Source: Palsa-504 sp963744575 (GTDB lineage: Bacteria > Actinomycetota > Actinomycetes > Streptosporangiales > Streptosporangiaceae). From it: a DNA stretch of 64,000 nt. Every line of letters starts with the position of its first letter. The first letter of the stretch is position 1. The stretch is taken from the NCBI GenBank assembly GCA_963744575.1, contig CAVUUF010000016.1:1-64000 (forward strand), read 5' to 3'. The notes under the pieces were generated by a model. It made no database searches, was not told the DNA's origin, and saw nothing but the letters and a program-made list of their open reading frames with translations. The translations under genes and the position numbers were made by a program. Below are positions 1-9,392 of the stretch, one piece after another.

Positions 1-25
1 GAGCCTGTGCGCACACCATCGGAGC

Positions 26-886
26 ATGCATCCAGCCGATTCCGTACCCCGGGTACGGCCAGATGACCGGGCCCCTGCGGAGCCTGGCCGTACCACGGTA
101 GAGATCGTGGTCCCGGTCCACAACGAGGCCCGCGGCCTTGGCCTGGCCATCCGGCGGGTGCATGCCTACCTGACTGACCAGCTCCCTTTCCCCGCCCGCA
201 TCACCATTGCGGAAAACGGCAGCACCGACGCTACCTGGATGCGCGCCCGCGAACTGGAAGACGAATTCCCATTGGTGCGTGCGGTCCAGATCGGACAGCC
301 GGGACGAGGCGGGGCGCTGCGGTCGGCTTGGTCGGCAAGTGGCGCTGACGTCCTTGCCTACATGGACGTCGACCTCTCGACCGACCTGAACGCGCTGCTG
401 CCGCTGATCGCCCCGCTGGTATCTGGTCACAGTGATGTCGCGATCAGAACCCGCCTGGCCTGGGGCGCGCGGGTGGTCCGCGGCCCTCGTCGCGAGATCA
501 TCTCGCGCTGTTACAACCTGCTGCTGTACGCCACCCTCGGCACCCGCTTCTCCGACGCTCAGTGCGGTTTCAAGGCGATCCGCGCGGAGGCAGCGCGAGC
601 GCTGATGCCGCTGACCGCCGACCGGGGCTGGTTCTTCGACACGGAGCTGCTGGTGCTAGCGCAGCGGGCCGGACTGCGCATCCACGAGGTCCCGGTGGAC
701 TGGATCGACGACTGCGATTCCCGGGTCAAGGTGTTCGCGACCGCCCTAGCCGACCTGCGCGGCATCGCCCGGCTCGGGACTGGGCTGGCCCGAGGCACGA
801 TCCGCGTCCCGGCGCTGGGGATGCTGCGCCTCCGGGCTGGCCGGCCGGCCCGGACCTGCCTCGTCATCGGCTCCCCGGCCAACTGA
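26..886 (+). CDS. GT2 family glycosyltransferase (polyprenyl-phosphate sugar synthase type), probably damaged copy
   Basis: The protein is 286 residues and is predicted to transfer a nucleotide sugar to a polyprenyl phosphate at the inner face of the membrane. The N-terminal GT-A core begins with an EIVVPVHNE strand and has an acidic DVDLSTD metal-binding motif near residue 112. It is closely similar to the first half of the fused protein at 41823-43058. In the paralogue the GtrA membrane domain continues in the same frame; here the frame ends and GtrA resumes in the next frame, so a frameshift around 830-880 has split the fusion. A conserved Gly of the AIGTRL motif is Arg here. It is followed by gtrA and a GT39 gene on the same strand. 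Whether the product still works is uncertain. Confidence 0.8.
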   Translation: MHPADSVPRVRPDDRAPAEPGRTTVEIVVPVHNEARGLGLAIRRVHAYLTDQLPFPARITIAENGSTDATWMRARELEDEFPLVRAVQIGQPGRGGALRSAWSASGADVLAYMDVDLSTDLNALLPLIAPLVSGHSDVAIRTRLAWGARVVRGPRREIISRCYNLLLYATLGTRFSDAQCGFKAIRAEAARALMPLTADRGWFFDTELLVLAQRAGLRIHEVPVDWIDDCDSRVKVFATALADLRGIARLGTGLARGTIRVPALGMLRLRAGRPARTCLVIGSPAN

Positions 887-900
887 CCCGGTTCATCTCA

Positions 901-1359
901 GTGGGCGTGACCAGCACCGTGGCTTACGTTCTGCTGTACTTGCTGCTCCGTAGCGTAATGGCTGCGCTGCCCGCAAACGCCATCAGCCTCCTGGTGACCG
1001 CCATCGGCAACACCGCGGCTAACCGCCGCGTCACCTTCGGGATCCGCGGACGGCACGGCGCCGTCCAGCATCAGGCGCGCGGCCTCGTCGCGTTCGGCAG
1101 CGGCCTCGCGCTTACCTCCGGCGCCCTTGCGGCCTTGCATGCGGTCACTGCGCAGCCGGCTCAGGTGACTGAGGTCACGGTGCTGGTCGCGGCCAACCTG
1201 GGCGCCACGCTGATCCGATTCGGGCTCTACCGGGGATGGGTCTTCCACGGCTGGCGCGACAGGCCACCGGCCCGGTCCGGTGTGGCGCCAGCCCAGGTGC
1301 CGATCCAGGAAACTGCCCCAGTTCAGTCCGCTCCCCGATGGGAAAGTGATCCACGATGA
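901..1359 (+). CDS. GtrA-like membrane domain, out of frame with upstream GT2
   Basis: About 150 residues with four predicted hydrophobic helices, matching the GtrA family thought to help flip or hand over polyprenyl-linked sugars. It aligns with the C-terminal half of the fused protein at 41823-43058 (shared NTAANRR and LTSGALAAL motifs). The first plausible start in this frame is the GTG at 901, which would cut into the first helix. The homologous reading frame already runs upstream of 901, so expression may need a ribosomal frameshift, or the gene may be a decayed half. Its stop overlaps the start of the next gene by 4 bases (ATGA), indicating an operon with the GT39 gene. Confidence 0.65.
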   Translation: MGVTSTVAYVLLYLLLRSVMAALPANAISLLVTAIGNTAANRRVTFGIRGRHGAVQHQARGLVAFGSGLALTSGALAALHAVTAQPAQVTEVTVLVAANLGATLIRFGLYRGWVFHGWRDRPPARSGVAPAQVPIQETAPVQSAPRWESDPR

Positions 1360-3413
1360 ACGCCCTTTCCACCCAGTCCTCTCCGTCCGGGCGGACCGCG
1401 CGCCCAGCTGCGGGCGGTGGCCCGCTGGCCCGGCTGCTGCGCGGCCACCGGGGCGACCCGGCCTGGGCCCGGCCGGCGCTGCTGGGGCTGCTGCTGGCCA
1501 CAGCCGTGCTCTACATCGCTGGCCTGAGCCGCAACGGTTGGGGTAACGAGTTCTACGCGGCGGCGGTCCAGGCCGGCACGAAAAGCTGGAAGGCGTTCCT
1601 GTTCGGGTCGGTGGACTCCAGCAACTTCATCACCGTAGACAAGACCCCGGCCTCACTGTGGGTCATGGAGCTGTCCGGCCACATCTTCGGCTTCAGCTCC
1701 TGGAGCATGTTGATACCCCAGGCCCTCGAAGGGGTGGCCACCGTTGGCGTGCTCTACACAACGGTCCGCCGCTGGTTCGGGCCCGCAGCCGCGATCATCG
1801 CCGGGGCCGTGATGGCGCTGACACCGGTCGCTACCCTGATGTTCCGGTTCAACAACCCCGACGCACTCCTGGTGCTGGTGATGACACTGGCCGCCTATAC
1901 CACCACCCGGGCCATCGAATCGGGGCGTACCCGCTGGCTGGCACTGACCGGGGCCCTGCTCGGCCTGGGCTACCTCACCAAGATGCTGCAAGCCTTCCTG
2001 GTGCTGCCCGCGTTCGCGCTGGCCTACCTGTGGGCGGGCAAGCCGACGCTGGGCAAGCGCATCTGGCAGCTGCTGATCGGCGGTGCCGCGCTGGTGGCCG
2101 CGGCCGGCTGGTGGGTGGCGATCGACCTGCTCACCCCGGCCGCCGACAGGCCCTACGTCGGCGGCTCGACCGACAACAACATCCTGCAGCTCACGTTCGG
2201 CTACAACGGCTTCAGCCGGATCACCGGCGGGCAGACCGGGCCCGGTGGCGGGCTGGGACGCGAGCTGGCCCGCAGCGGGTTCAGCGGCGGCACGCCCGGC
2301 GGCGGCTCCTCGTTCGGCGGGCAGACCGGGCTCGCCCGGCTGTTCCAGTCCGGCATGGGCGGGCAGGTCAGCTGGCTACTCCCGGCTGCCCTGATCGCCC
2401 TGGTGGTCATGCTGTGGGTGTCGCGGCGCGCTGTGCGCACCGACCGTACCCGGGCCGCCGCCCTGCTGTGGGGTGGCTGGCTGCTCGTGACCGGGCTGGT
2501 ATTCAGCTACATGTCCGGCATCACGCACCCCTATTACACGGTCGCCCTCGTCCCGGCAATCGGCGCGCTGGCCGGCATCGCCGGGGTCAGGCTCTGGCGC
2601 ATCCGGCACACCTGGTTCGCCCGCACCATCCTGGCCATCGCGATCGCCGGCACCGCCGCCTGGGCCTGGGTCCTGCTCGACCGGAGTCCCGGTTGGCTTC
2701 CCTGGCTGCGGGTAGTTATCGTGATCGCCGCCGCCGGCGCGGCCGCCCTCATCCTGGCCGAGCCTGCCGTGCGGGCCGCTACTGCGCGAAGCCGGACGGC
2801 CCTGGCCGTGGCTCCGGTGTCACTTGCCTTGATCGCCGGGCTGGCTGGCCCGCTGGCCTATAGCATCGACACTTCGGCTACCGCGCATAGTGGGGCGATC
2901 CCGTCCGCTGGACCGAGTGTCGCCGGTTCCTCCGGTGGTCCTGGCGGCGCGGCAGGTTCCGGGCGGGGTGGTTTGCCCGCCTCCGCCGGCGGCTCGGCGG
3001 GCAGGCAGGCCGGGGGTGCGCCGGCCGGGATCGGGGGCGGCTTCGGCGGCTCGGGGACTGTCAGCAGGGCCCTGTCCAAGCTGCTTGAAACCGGCGCGTC
3101 CGGCTACCGGTGGGCTGCGGCCACGGTCAGCTCGACCAGCGCGGCCTCGCTAGAGCTGAGCAGTGACGGAGTCCCGGTCATGGCGATCGGCGGCTTCACC
3201 GGCAGTGACCCGGCGCCGACCCTGACCGAGTTCAAAGAGTTCGTCTCACAACACAAGATTCACTACTTCGTGACCAACGGGTCCGGCGGGGGCCGTGGCG
3301 GCAACTCCGGCGATTCCGCACAGATCACCTCCTGGGTCGAGGCACATTTCACGGCGAAAACCGTGGGCGCGATGACCGTTTACGACCTCACCGCGCCAAA
3401 AGCGCGCTCATGA
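1356..3413 (+). CDS. GT39/ArnT-like (YkcB type) membrane glycosyltransferase
   Basis: A 685-residue polytopic membrane protein of the GT-C fold, predicted to move a sugar from a polyprenyl-phosphate carrier to an acceptor outside the membrane. Sequence features are an early helix near residues 45-60, a first outer loop with GNEFYAAA carrying the acidic residue expected at a GT-C active site, about ten further helices to residue ~490, and a Gly/Ser/Ala-rich low-complexity linker (about 515-570). A soluble C-terminal domain of about 110 residues follows. It is a close paralogue of the protein at 39718-41826. It overlaps the upstream GtrA frame by 4 bases. The GT2-GtrA plus GT39 pairing resembles Bacillus ykcC-ykcB; the sugar and acceptor cannot be told from sequence. 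Confidence 0.85.
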   Translation: MNALSTQSSPSGRTARPAAGGGPLARLLRGHRGDPAWARPALLGLLLATAVLYIAGLSRNGWGNEFYAAAVQAGTKSWKAFLFGSVDSSNFITVDKTPASLWVMELSGHIFGFSSWSMLIPQALEGVATVGVLYTTVRRWFGPAAAIIAGAVMALTPVATLMFRFNNPDALLVLVMTLAAYTTTRAIESGRTRWLALTGALLGLGYLTKMLQAFLVLPAFALAYLWAGKPTLGKRIWQLLIGGAALVAAAGWWVAIDLLTPAADRPYVGGSTDNNILQLTFGYNGFSRITGGQTGPGGGLGRELARSGFSGGTPGGGSSFGGQTGLARLFQSGMGGQVSWLLPAALIALVVMLWVSRRAVRTDRTRAAALLWGGWLLVTGLVFSYMSGITHPYYTVALVPAIGALAGIAGVRLWRIRHTWFARTILAIAIAGTAAWAWVLLDRSPGWLPWLRVVIVIAAAGAAALILAEPAVRAATARSRTALAVAPVSLALIAGLAGPLAYSIDTSATAHSGAIPSAGPSVAGSSGGPGGAAGSGRGGLPASAGGSAGRQAGGAPAGIGGGFGGSGTVSRALSKLLETGASGYRWAAATVSSTSAASLELSSDGVPVMAIGGFTGSDPAPTLTEFKEFVSQHKIHYFVTNGSGGGRGGNSGDSAQITSWVEAHFTAKTVGAMTVYDLTAPKARS

Positions 3414-3848
3414 CAACCGTCGCCGCGGCTGTTACCGGGGTAGGTGGCCGGCCTCCGCACTGGCGCCGGCCGTGAACTCAAACCCCCGGCTGAGAGCCGC
3501 AAACCGGCCATCCTCAGAGGGAAGCACGTCCACCTCGCCGACGAGCGGTTCGGCGCAGCGGCAGCTTCAGCCGCTGCGTCTGGCCCCGTTCATGCGGGAC
3601 CTCGCCGTGGTCCAAGACCTCGATTCGTCCAGCGAAGGGTCTAGGGTGCTGGCCGACGCTTCCCTGGTGGCCAGCAACCCGGGCCGCCTGGCCGCATGAC
3701 CGGCGGCCCGCTGGCTGTCCAGGGAAGCGCGCCAGTCGCGTCAATCCCGCACGGGTTCGCAGGGGCGACGCAGGCGCAATGAGAGAGGCACTGGGGGACG
3801 GCTCGGGCCGTGACGGCCTGCCGGCCGGTGCGGAGAGACGCTGCGGAT
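3414..3848. other. Intergenic region, no supported gene
   Basis: 435 bases between the GT39 gene and the convergently oriented ABC exporter gene. Short open frames exist on both strands but none has a convincing ribosome binding site, recognisable motif or domain. No strong terminator hairpin was seen. Confidence 0.5.
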
Positions 3849-5543
3849 CTACGGCTGCAGCACGGGTGCCCGGTCGCCGAGCACGACCACGGAGTCGGCT
3901 TCGGCGGCGAACCGCGGGTCGTGGGTAATCACTACCGTTGTGCGCCCTGGCGCCGGTGATATCAGGAGTTCCCGGATGGCCTCGGCGCTGGCCTTGTCTA
4001 GTCCGGTCGACGGCTCGTCGAGTACCAGGATGGGAGCGTTGCGGACGAGGGCTCGCGCGATGGCGATGCGCTGGCGCTGGCCTCCGGATAGCAGGCGTCC
4101 GCGCTGGCCCATCAGCGTGTCATAACCCCGCGGCAGCCGGGTGATGAACTCCTCCGCGCCTGCGGCCTCGGCGGCCGCGATGATCTGGGCCTCGGTAACA
4201 GATGACCCGCCGTAGGCGATGTTGTCCCGCACGCTTCCAGGGAAGAGCAGGTTCTCCTGGTCCAGCAGCGTTATGTTGTGGCGCAGGGTGTGCAGTGACA
4301 TGCGGCGGATGTCCACGCCATCGAGCAGGATGCTGCCCTGGCACGGGTCGTACATGCGCAGCAGCAGCCGGGCGACCGTCGACTTGCCCGCGCCGCTCGG
4401 TCCCACGATGGCCACGACGCTCCCGGGACGAGCGGTGAACGACAGGCCGGCCAGCGTTGCGGCTTCAGCGCCGGGGTAACGGAATGTCACGGCATCGACA
4501 TCGATCCGCCCGCGGGACCGCAGCCGCGCCCGCAGGTCCGGGCCATCGGTGACCGCCGGCCGGGCCTGCATGATCTCGGTGATCCGCTGCCCGCTTGCCG
4601 CGGCCTCGGCCACCGTCACCGCCAGCCCGCTGAGATTGCGCGCTGGCGGGTAGAGGTAGGCGGTGAAGGCGGCGAAGGCGAGCAAGCCGCCAAGGGTCAT
4701 CCGGTGCTGGGCGATGTCCCAGGCACCTACCGCCAGCACGGCGAGCGCGGCAAGTGTCTCGATCAGGAAGATGAGCGGCGAGTACACCGAGTTCAGCCTG
4801 GCCTGGGTCATCCTGGCGCCCAGCCGCCGGGTCGCCTCGCCGCGCAGCCGCCTGGCTTCGGCCTCCTCGCGGCCGAACGCCTGGACCAGGGCATGGTTGG
4901 ACAGGTTCTCCTCGACCACGCTGGTGACCGCGGCGTTGACCTGGCGTTCCCGTTCCGCCGCCGCGGTGAACCGGCTGGAGAACCCGCGGGAGATAAGCCA
5001 GAACAGTGGCACGACAGCGAACGTCACCAGGGCAAGGTCCCATCTGATCACCAGCAGTGCCCCGGCAAAGAGCACGAGGCTGATGGCTGAGGTGAGGACA
5101 GTAACGGCAGCCGAGGAAACGAATGCCTCGACCAGCTCGATGTCATCGGTCAGCCGGACGACCAGGTCCCCCAGCCGGTGCCTGCTCACGAAGTCGGGAG
5201 CCAGCCGCTGAATGTGCCCGAAAACGTGGCCGCGCAGGCGCAGGATGAACCGCTCAGCCGCCAGCCCGGACAGGTAACCGCCGACGCCCATGACTGCCGC
5301 CGCCGTGGCGGCTACGGCGAGCCACCAGGCCGCAAGGCTCCAGAATCCGGCCAGGTATCCCCGCTCCAGCACCTTGTTTGTCATGACAGCAAAGATGGCT
5401 ACGACAGCTATCTCCGAGACAGACACCGCGATCGCCGAGAGCCCGCCCGCCAGCAGCAGGAGCCGGGTGCCCCGGGTGTATGGCCAGAACCGGCGGAAGA
5501 TATCGCGGGCGGGCGCCACGTGCCGCTGGGCAAGAAATGTCAT
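3849..5543 (-). CDS. ABC transporter, fused membrane and ATPase domains (exporter type)
   Basis: A 564-residue half-transporter that should dimerise and export a substrate using ATP. The N-terminal ~310 residues form a six-helix type I exporter membrane domain. The C-terminal nucleotide-binding domain has Walker A GPSGAGKST, the signature LSGGQRQR, Walker B ILVLDEPS and the switch His in VITHDPR. No N-terminal C39 peptidase domain is present, so it would not itself cleave a leader peptide. The start ATG at 5543 lies behind GGAAGG-like bases. It is downstream of a 42-residue peptide gene and a 13-bp hairpin on the same strand, which suggests the peptide may be its substrate or a regulatory leader; that is inference. 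Lipid or drug export are alternatives. Confidence 0.85.
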   Translation of the reverse strand: MTFLAQRHVAPARDIFRRFWPYTRGTRLLLLAGGLSAIAVSVSEIAVVAIFAVMTNKVLERGYLAGFWSLAAWWLAVAATAAAVMGVGGYLSGLAAERFILRLRGHVFGHIQRLAPDFVSRHRLGDLVVRLTDDIELVEAFVSSAAVTVLTSAISLVLFAGALLVIRWDLALVTFAVVPLFWLISRGFSSRFTAAAERERQVNAAVTSVVEENLSNHALVQAFGREEAEARRLRGEATRRLGARMTQARLNSVYSPLIFLIETLAALAVLAVGAWDIAQHRMTLGGLLAFAAFTAYLYPPARNLSGLAVTVAEAAASGQRITEIMQARPAVTDGPDLRARLRSRGRIDVDAVTFRYPGAEAATLAGLSFTARPGSVVAIVGPSGAGKSTVARLLLRMYDPCQGSILLDGVDIRRMSLHTLRHNITLLDQENLLFPGSVRDNIAYGGSSVTEAQIIAAAEAAGAEEFITRLPRGYDTLMGQRGRLLSGGQRQRIAIARALVRNAPILVLDEPSTGLDKASAEAIRELLISPAPGRTTVVITHDPRFAAEADSVVVLGDRAPVLQP

Positions 5544-5591
5544 CGCTTACCTTCCTTTTCTCTGAGCGTGCGCGACCACGGCCCGGCATGA

Positions 5592-5622
5592 CGGGAGCGG
5601 CGGCCCATTGCCGCCGCTCCCG
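5592..5622 (-). terminator. Perfect 13-bp hairpin between peptide gene and exporter
   Basis: Positions 5592-5604 and 5610-5622 are perfect inverted repeats (CGGGAGCGGCGGC) with a 5-base loop. It lies 44 bases after the stop of the 42-residue ORF and about 50 bases before the exporter start, on the transcribed strand of both. There is no long U-tract. It can act as a partial terminator or as an mRNA stabiliser that makes the upstream small gene more abundant than the exporter. Confidence 0.7.
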
Positions 5623-5665
5623 AAATTCGTCATGTTCAGTGCTACGGTGTCCCCGTCACCGGCGG

Positions 5666-5794
5666 CTAGCGGCCCTGCGGCCCGCCGCCCTGCGTGCAAG
5701 AGCCCTGTCCCGAATAAGGCCGGCGGCCGCCCCAGCGTGAACCTCCCTGCGAAGCCGTTGAAACCAGGCGAGGAAACATATGATGGAACCTCAT
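5666..5794 (-). CDS. Small Gly/Arg/Ser-rich peptide, 42 residues, upstream of ABC exporter
   Basis: The ATG at 5794 has a strong upstream AAAGGGGAAG ribosome binding site. The 42-codon frame ends at TAG 5666-5668. The peptide starts MRFHHMFPRLV, continues with a Gly/Arg segment containing WGGRRPYSG, has one Cys (residue 33) and ends GGGPQGR. The N-terminal part is hydrophobic/basic and the C-terminal part lacks acidic residues. I do not recognise the family. The context (small gene, hairpin, exporter on the same strand) is that of a secreted or modified peptide precursor or a regulatory leader, but no modification enzyme lies beside it apart from a decayed methyltransferase gene at 6213-7038. 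Confidence 0.55.
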   Translation of the reverse strand: MRFHHMFPRLVSTASQGGSRWGGRRPYSGQGSCTQGGGPQGR

Positions 5795-5982
5795 GGCACT
5801 TCCCCTTTCTCGATTGGCACTGGCCTTTCCAGTACTACACCACTGACGTTATGGCAGGTTCCTCTCATTACCCTCTCACCACGGGGCATAGCTGCTGAAA
5901 ATTTCACATGAAAGTGTGCAGGATTTCCTTATCTCGACTTTGACGGTTATGTTGCGAGGTCTTCTCAGGCCGCGCGGATGAC

Positions 5983-5997
5983 GTTACTAATTGTAAC
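5983..5997. promoter_or_regulatory. Palindrome GTTAC-N5-GTAAC, possible operator
   Basis: A perfect 5-bp dyad with a 5-base A/T-rich spacer in the AT-rich stretch upstream of the peptide/exporter unit, about 190 bases before the peptide start. It resembles a repressor half-site pair. No regulator gene lies beside it, so the binding protein is unknown. The rest of 5795-6212 holds no supported gene. Confidence 0.3.
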
Positions 5998-6212
5998 TGG
6001 TCAGGTCCTGGTCGACTGTTTGTGCTCAAACCCGGCAGCGCCGGACCACTGCGGACGCTGTGCTTGGAGAACGAGCGTGGTGACGGCGTTTGGCTTCGAC
6101 CTGGACACTCTGGCTTACAGGAACAGCGGCGATGGAACGTTGTTTGTGCTTGGGATACGCGAACGGGTGCCGCTGCCGCCGGCCAGTCTGGGAGGCGAGC
6201 GAACTCCGCTGA

Positions 6213-7038
6213 TCACGTCGCCTGGCGGGCGGTGCCCCAGGCGCTGATCAGCATTGGATGAGCGAAAACGGCCGCGGAGGCCGCCAGCTCGTCGGACAGG
6301 CGTTGCTGGAGGGTGTCCGCGCCGACCTGCGCTGCGGTGGCCACGCCCGTGCGCTCGATCAGCGGCAGGACGGTCCTGACAATCCCGGCGAGGATCGCGG
6401 CGCCATCTGGATCCTCGGGACCGAAGTGTGGCTGCACGCCGATCATCCCCGACGGCTGCAGGCGCGGCCTGCAGCACCGCTCACAGGCCCGGCCCGAGGG
6501 CGGGATCAACGCCGGCCCGGGTGAACGCCTCGCGAAGCCATGACAGCGCCTGACCCACGAGCGGCGTCGCAGGCAGCGAGCGGGCACTAGCAGGTCGAAC
6601 TCGATAGGCGAGACCACGCCGCCGGAGCGCAGCACGCCAGCTTGCGTCCGCAGCACCGCTGCGGGATCGGGCACGTACATCAGGCCAGCCGCCCGATGAT
6701 CGCGTCGAACGGCCCGTCAGGCGCTTTGTCATGGATATCACCGGCAACGAACCGGACGTTGGACAGGCCACGCTGCCCGGCCCGCGCGGTCGCCTTCGCG
6801 ACGGCATCCGGCGATTGATCGATCCCGAAGACCTCGCCCGCCGGGCTGGCCAGCTCGGCGGCGACGAACGCACATCCCCCGCTCCGGAACCCAGGTCCAG
6901 AACCCGCATATCCCGGCGGATGCCCGCCGTCTGGAGAATCATGCGCGTCGCGGGCGCGAGCACTCTGCCCTGCAGGTCCAGCCGCTCCAGCTCCGCGGCG
7001 TGACTGCCAAGCTGATAGCCGGTTTCTGCGCTGCTCAT
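6213..7038 (-). pseudogene. SAM-dependent methyltransferase, broken by several frameshifts
   Basis: The start ATG at 7038 leads into MSSAETGYQLG and a Rossmann motif VLDLGSGAGD, then the frame shifts. Conserved pieces of the same protein reappear in other frames: MYVPDPAAVLR, TPLVGQALSWLREAF, and a C-terminal tail in the frame ending at 6213. At least three frame changes are needed to read a full UbiE/class I methyltransferase of roughly 270 residues. The gene is therefore inactive unless the sequence has errors. It neighbours a decayed IS66 transposase on the other strand. Confidence 0.8.
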
Positions 7039-7167
7039 CACAGTTCCTCTCGCCCGCCCGCCTCCAGTATCCCAGCGCTTATTGACACGTGACTGTTCGG
7101 ATTTGATCCGGCACGCCGATTGCGCCGGGGACGTGCGCTGGGTGATCTTGAGCCGTAGTGTCGCGGT

Positions 7168-8616
7168 GTGCCTGTTGATCAAGGCTCGCCCTCATCCGAG
7201 GTGCTCGCGGCGCTGGTGGTGTCGCTGCGCAGTGAGCTGGCGCAGGCGCGGGCGGAGCTGGAGCGGGCGCAGGAGCGGATCGCTGAGCTTGAGGCTCGGC
7301 TGCGGCAGACGCCGCGGAATTCCTCCAAGCCGCCGTCGAGCGAAGGGCTGGCCAAGCCGGCGCCGCGGTCGTTGCGGAAGAAGAGCGGGCGCCGGCCGGG
7401 CGGGCAGGACGGGCATAAGGGGCAGACGCTGACGCAGGTGGCCAGGCCGGACCGGGAGGTATGGCATGAGCCGGGCGGCTGCGGGCGGTGCGGGGCAGCC
7501 CTGGCGGGACGGCCGGTCACCGGGGTGGAGCGTCGGCAGGTCTTTGACCTGCCGACGGTCAGGGCTGAGGTGACCGAGCATCAGCTGATCGAGCGGGATG
7601 CGCCTGCGGACACCGGACCAAGGCCGTGGCCCCGGAGGGCGCGGAGGCGCCGGTGCAGTACGGGCCGCGGATCGCCGCAGTCATCGTCTACCTGTACATC
7701 GGTCAGTTCCTGTCGAAGATGCGGACGGCGCAGGCGATGGCCGAGCTGTTCGGCGTCCCGCTGTCGTCCGGGACGGTCGCCGCGCTCACCGCGCGGGCCG
7801 CCGGGCGGCTGGGCGGGTTCTTGGAGCATGCCCGGGAGCAGTCGCCGGCACCGACGTGGCCGGGTTTGATGAGACCGGGTTCCGGGTGGACGGGCGGCTG
7901 CACTGGGTGCACTGCGCCCGCACCGGCAAGTACACCCTGCTGATGGTCCACCCCCGGCGGGGGAAGCAGGCGATCGAGGCGATGGGCGTGCTCCCCTCGT
8001 TCGGCGGGGTCGCCGTGCACGACGCCTGGGCGCCGTATGACATCTACACCGCGGCGGGCCACCAGCTGTGCTGCGCGCATGCGCGGCGCGAACGCAGGCC
8101 ATCACCGACCTGGCCCCCGAGGGCCGATGGTGCTGGGCCACCCAGGCCGCCGACGCGCTCACCGCGATGCAAAAACTGGTCAGCGAGGCGATCAGCCAGG
8201 ACCGCGACGTGGCGGACCCGGCCGCGCTGGACGCCCAGATCCACGCTACCGCTCCGCCGCCCTGATCGGGGCCAGCCAGACCGCGGCCCGCTCGGGAGCG
8301 CTGATGAAAAAGCAGCACGCGCTGGCCCGCCGCCTGCTCGACCGCCAGGACGACTACCTGCGGTTCACCAGGGACTTCCGGGTTTCCCCGGACAATACGG
8401 AACCGAGCGCGACATCCGCATGGCCAAGCTCAAACAGAAAGTATCCGGCTGCCTGCGGACCCTCACCGGCGCCCGCAATTCTGCGCCATCCGTAGCTATC
8501 TCTCCACCGCCGCCAAGCACGGCCTCAACTTCTTCGACGCCCTTGTCATGCTCGCCGAGGGCAAGCCCTGGACGCCACGCTACCTGTCAAGACAATCAGG
8601 CACCGACAGAACGTAA
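7168..8616 (+). pseudogene. IS66-family transposase (TnpC), multiply frameshifted
   Basis: The GTG start at 7168 opens an IS66 TnpC-like protein: an N-terminal coiled coil (residues ~10-45), the hallmark RNSSKPPSS segment and a zinc-finger region with CGRCGAAL. The reading frame then changes at about 7615, 7850, 8085, 8260, 8395 and 8480. Pieces with clear IS66 character follow in different frames, including AGFDETGFRVDGRLHWVH (DDE region) and a C-terminal HGLNFFDALVMLAEG segment. The accessory tnpA and tnpB genes are not visible and I could not define terminal inverted repeats. This is a dead relic. Confidence 0.85.
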
Positions 8617-8744
8617 TTAACATTCATGCCTGTCCGGCCAATCGGATGAGCGGAGGCGGGACCGAGGCAGAAATGCGCTCGTTGCCCGGTCGTGTACGGG
8701 TTCCCGCACGACCGGAGCTTCTTCCCGATAAATCACTCTGCCCG

Positions 8745-9113
8745 GTGCGGTGATGCCGGCGATCCGGTCCTCAACGGACTCCAGGGCGGTGAGGAATAGC
8801 ACGCACACGGCGGGCGGCTCGGCGCGCAACCGGCGCAGTACCTCCAGGTCGCCGAAGTCCGGCAGCATGACGTCCAGCACGATGGCGCCCGGGCGGAACT
8901 CGCGTCCGGCGCGCACGGCGCTCAGCCCGTCGGCTGCCCTCTCGACGTCCCAGCCCTCATAGCCAGCGCGCTGGCCATCAGCCCGGCCAGGCCCGGCTCG
9001 TCGTCGACGACCAGAACACGGGTAGCCGAGCCGTCGGGGCGCCGGTCGCCCGGCTCGGACCGGGTGGCGCTAGGCCCGGGTTTGGTCACGTCGCCGATGG
9101 CGCTGATCTCCAA
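8745..9113 (-). pseudogene. OmpR-type response regulator receiver domain, frameshifted and truncated
   Basis: The first part (from 9113) contains RVLVVDDEP, the start of a receiver domain. A one-base shift near 8958 moves the continuation (YEGWDVERAADG, then the phosphoacceptor Asp in VLDVMLPDF) to another frame. Homology stops at GITA near 8748, before the conserved Lys, and the DNA-binding domain is missing. It is a near paralogue of the intact regulator at 45668-46462 (shared REFRP and RRLRAE segments). It lies just downstream of the electron-transfer operon on the same strand. Confidence 0.8.
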
Positions 9114-9185
9114 AGCATGCCCGGCCGGGCTGTGCGGCGTCAGGGCGCCCCGTGTGGTTTCGGACCAGCCGGTTTCTGTGAGCGC

Positions 9186-9389
9186 CTACCGGTCGGCCAC
9201 GAGCATTAGGGCGAGGGCCGGGCAGTCGGTCACCGCCCGGCGGGCGGCCCTGGCGAGCTGGGCGGGCACAGGATCGGCCGAAATGACCGGGTAGCCCCAT
9301 TCGTCGAGGGTGACGCGCTCGGGGAGCAGCTCGGCGCACAGGCCGTGCCCGGTGCAGGCGGTGGGGTTGACGCGAAGACGCTGGTTCAT
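9186..9389 (-). CDS. Single-cluster ferredoxin ([3Fe-4S] type)
   Basis: A 67-residue electron carrier with the pattern C12-x2-H15-x2-C18 and C56-P, i.e. three cysteines with His in the position of the second Cys. This pattern is typical of actinobacterial [3Fe-4S] ferredoxins, many of which serve cytochromes P450. Here it is the last gene of an operon with a NuoF-like protein, 3 bases after that gene's stop, so the likely partner is the NuoF-like NADH-binding protein. No P450 gene is in the window. The stop is TAG at 9186-9188. Confidence 0.85.
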   Translation of the reverse strand: MNQRLRVNPTACTGHGLCAELLPERVTLDEWGYPVISADPVPAQLARAARRAVTDCPALALMLVADR

Positions 9390-9392
9390 GGG

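Noticed and set aside
5978..6247. 89-codon plus-strand frame upstream of the methyltransferase remnant
   Set aside because: No ribosome binding site or recognisable motif, and it overlaps the 3' end of the methyltransferase pseudogene.
9186..9389. Ferredoxin as part of a cytochrome P450 system
   Set aside because: No P450 gene in the window and the gene is tightly coupled to the NuoF-like operon.
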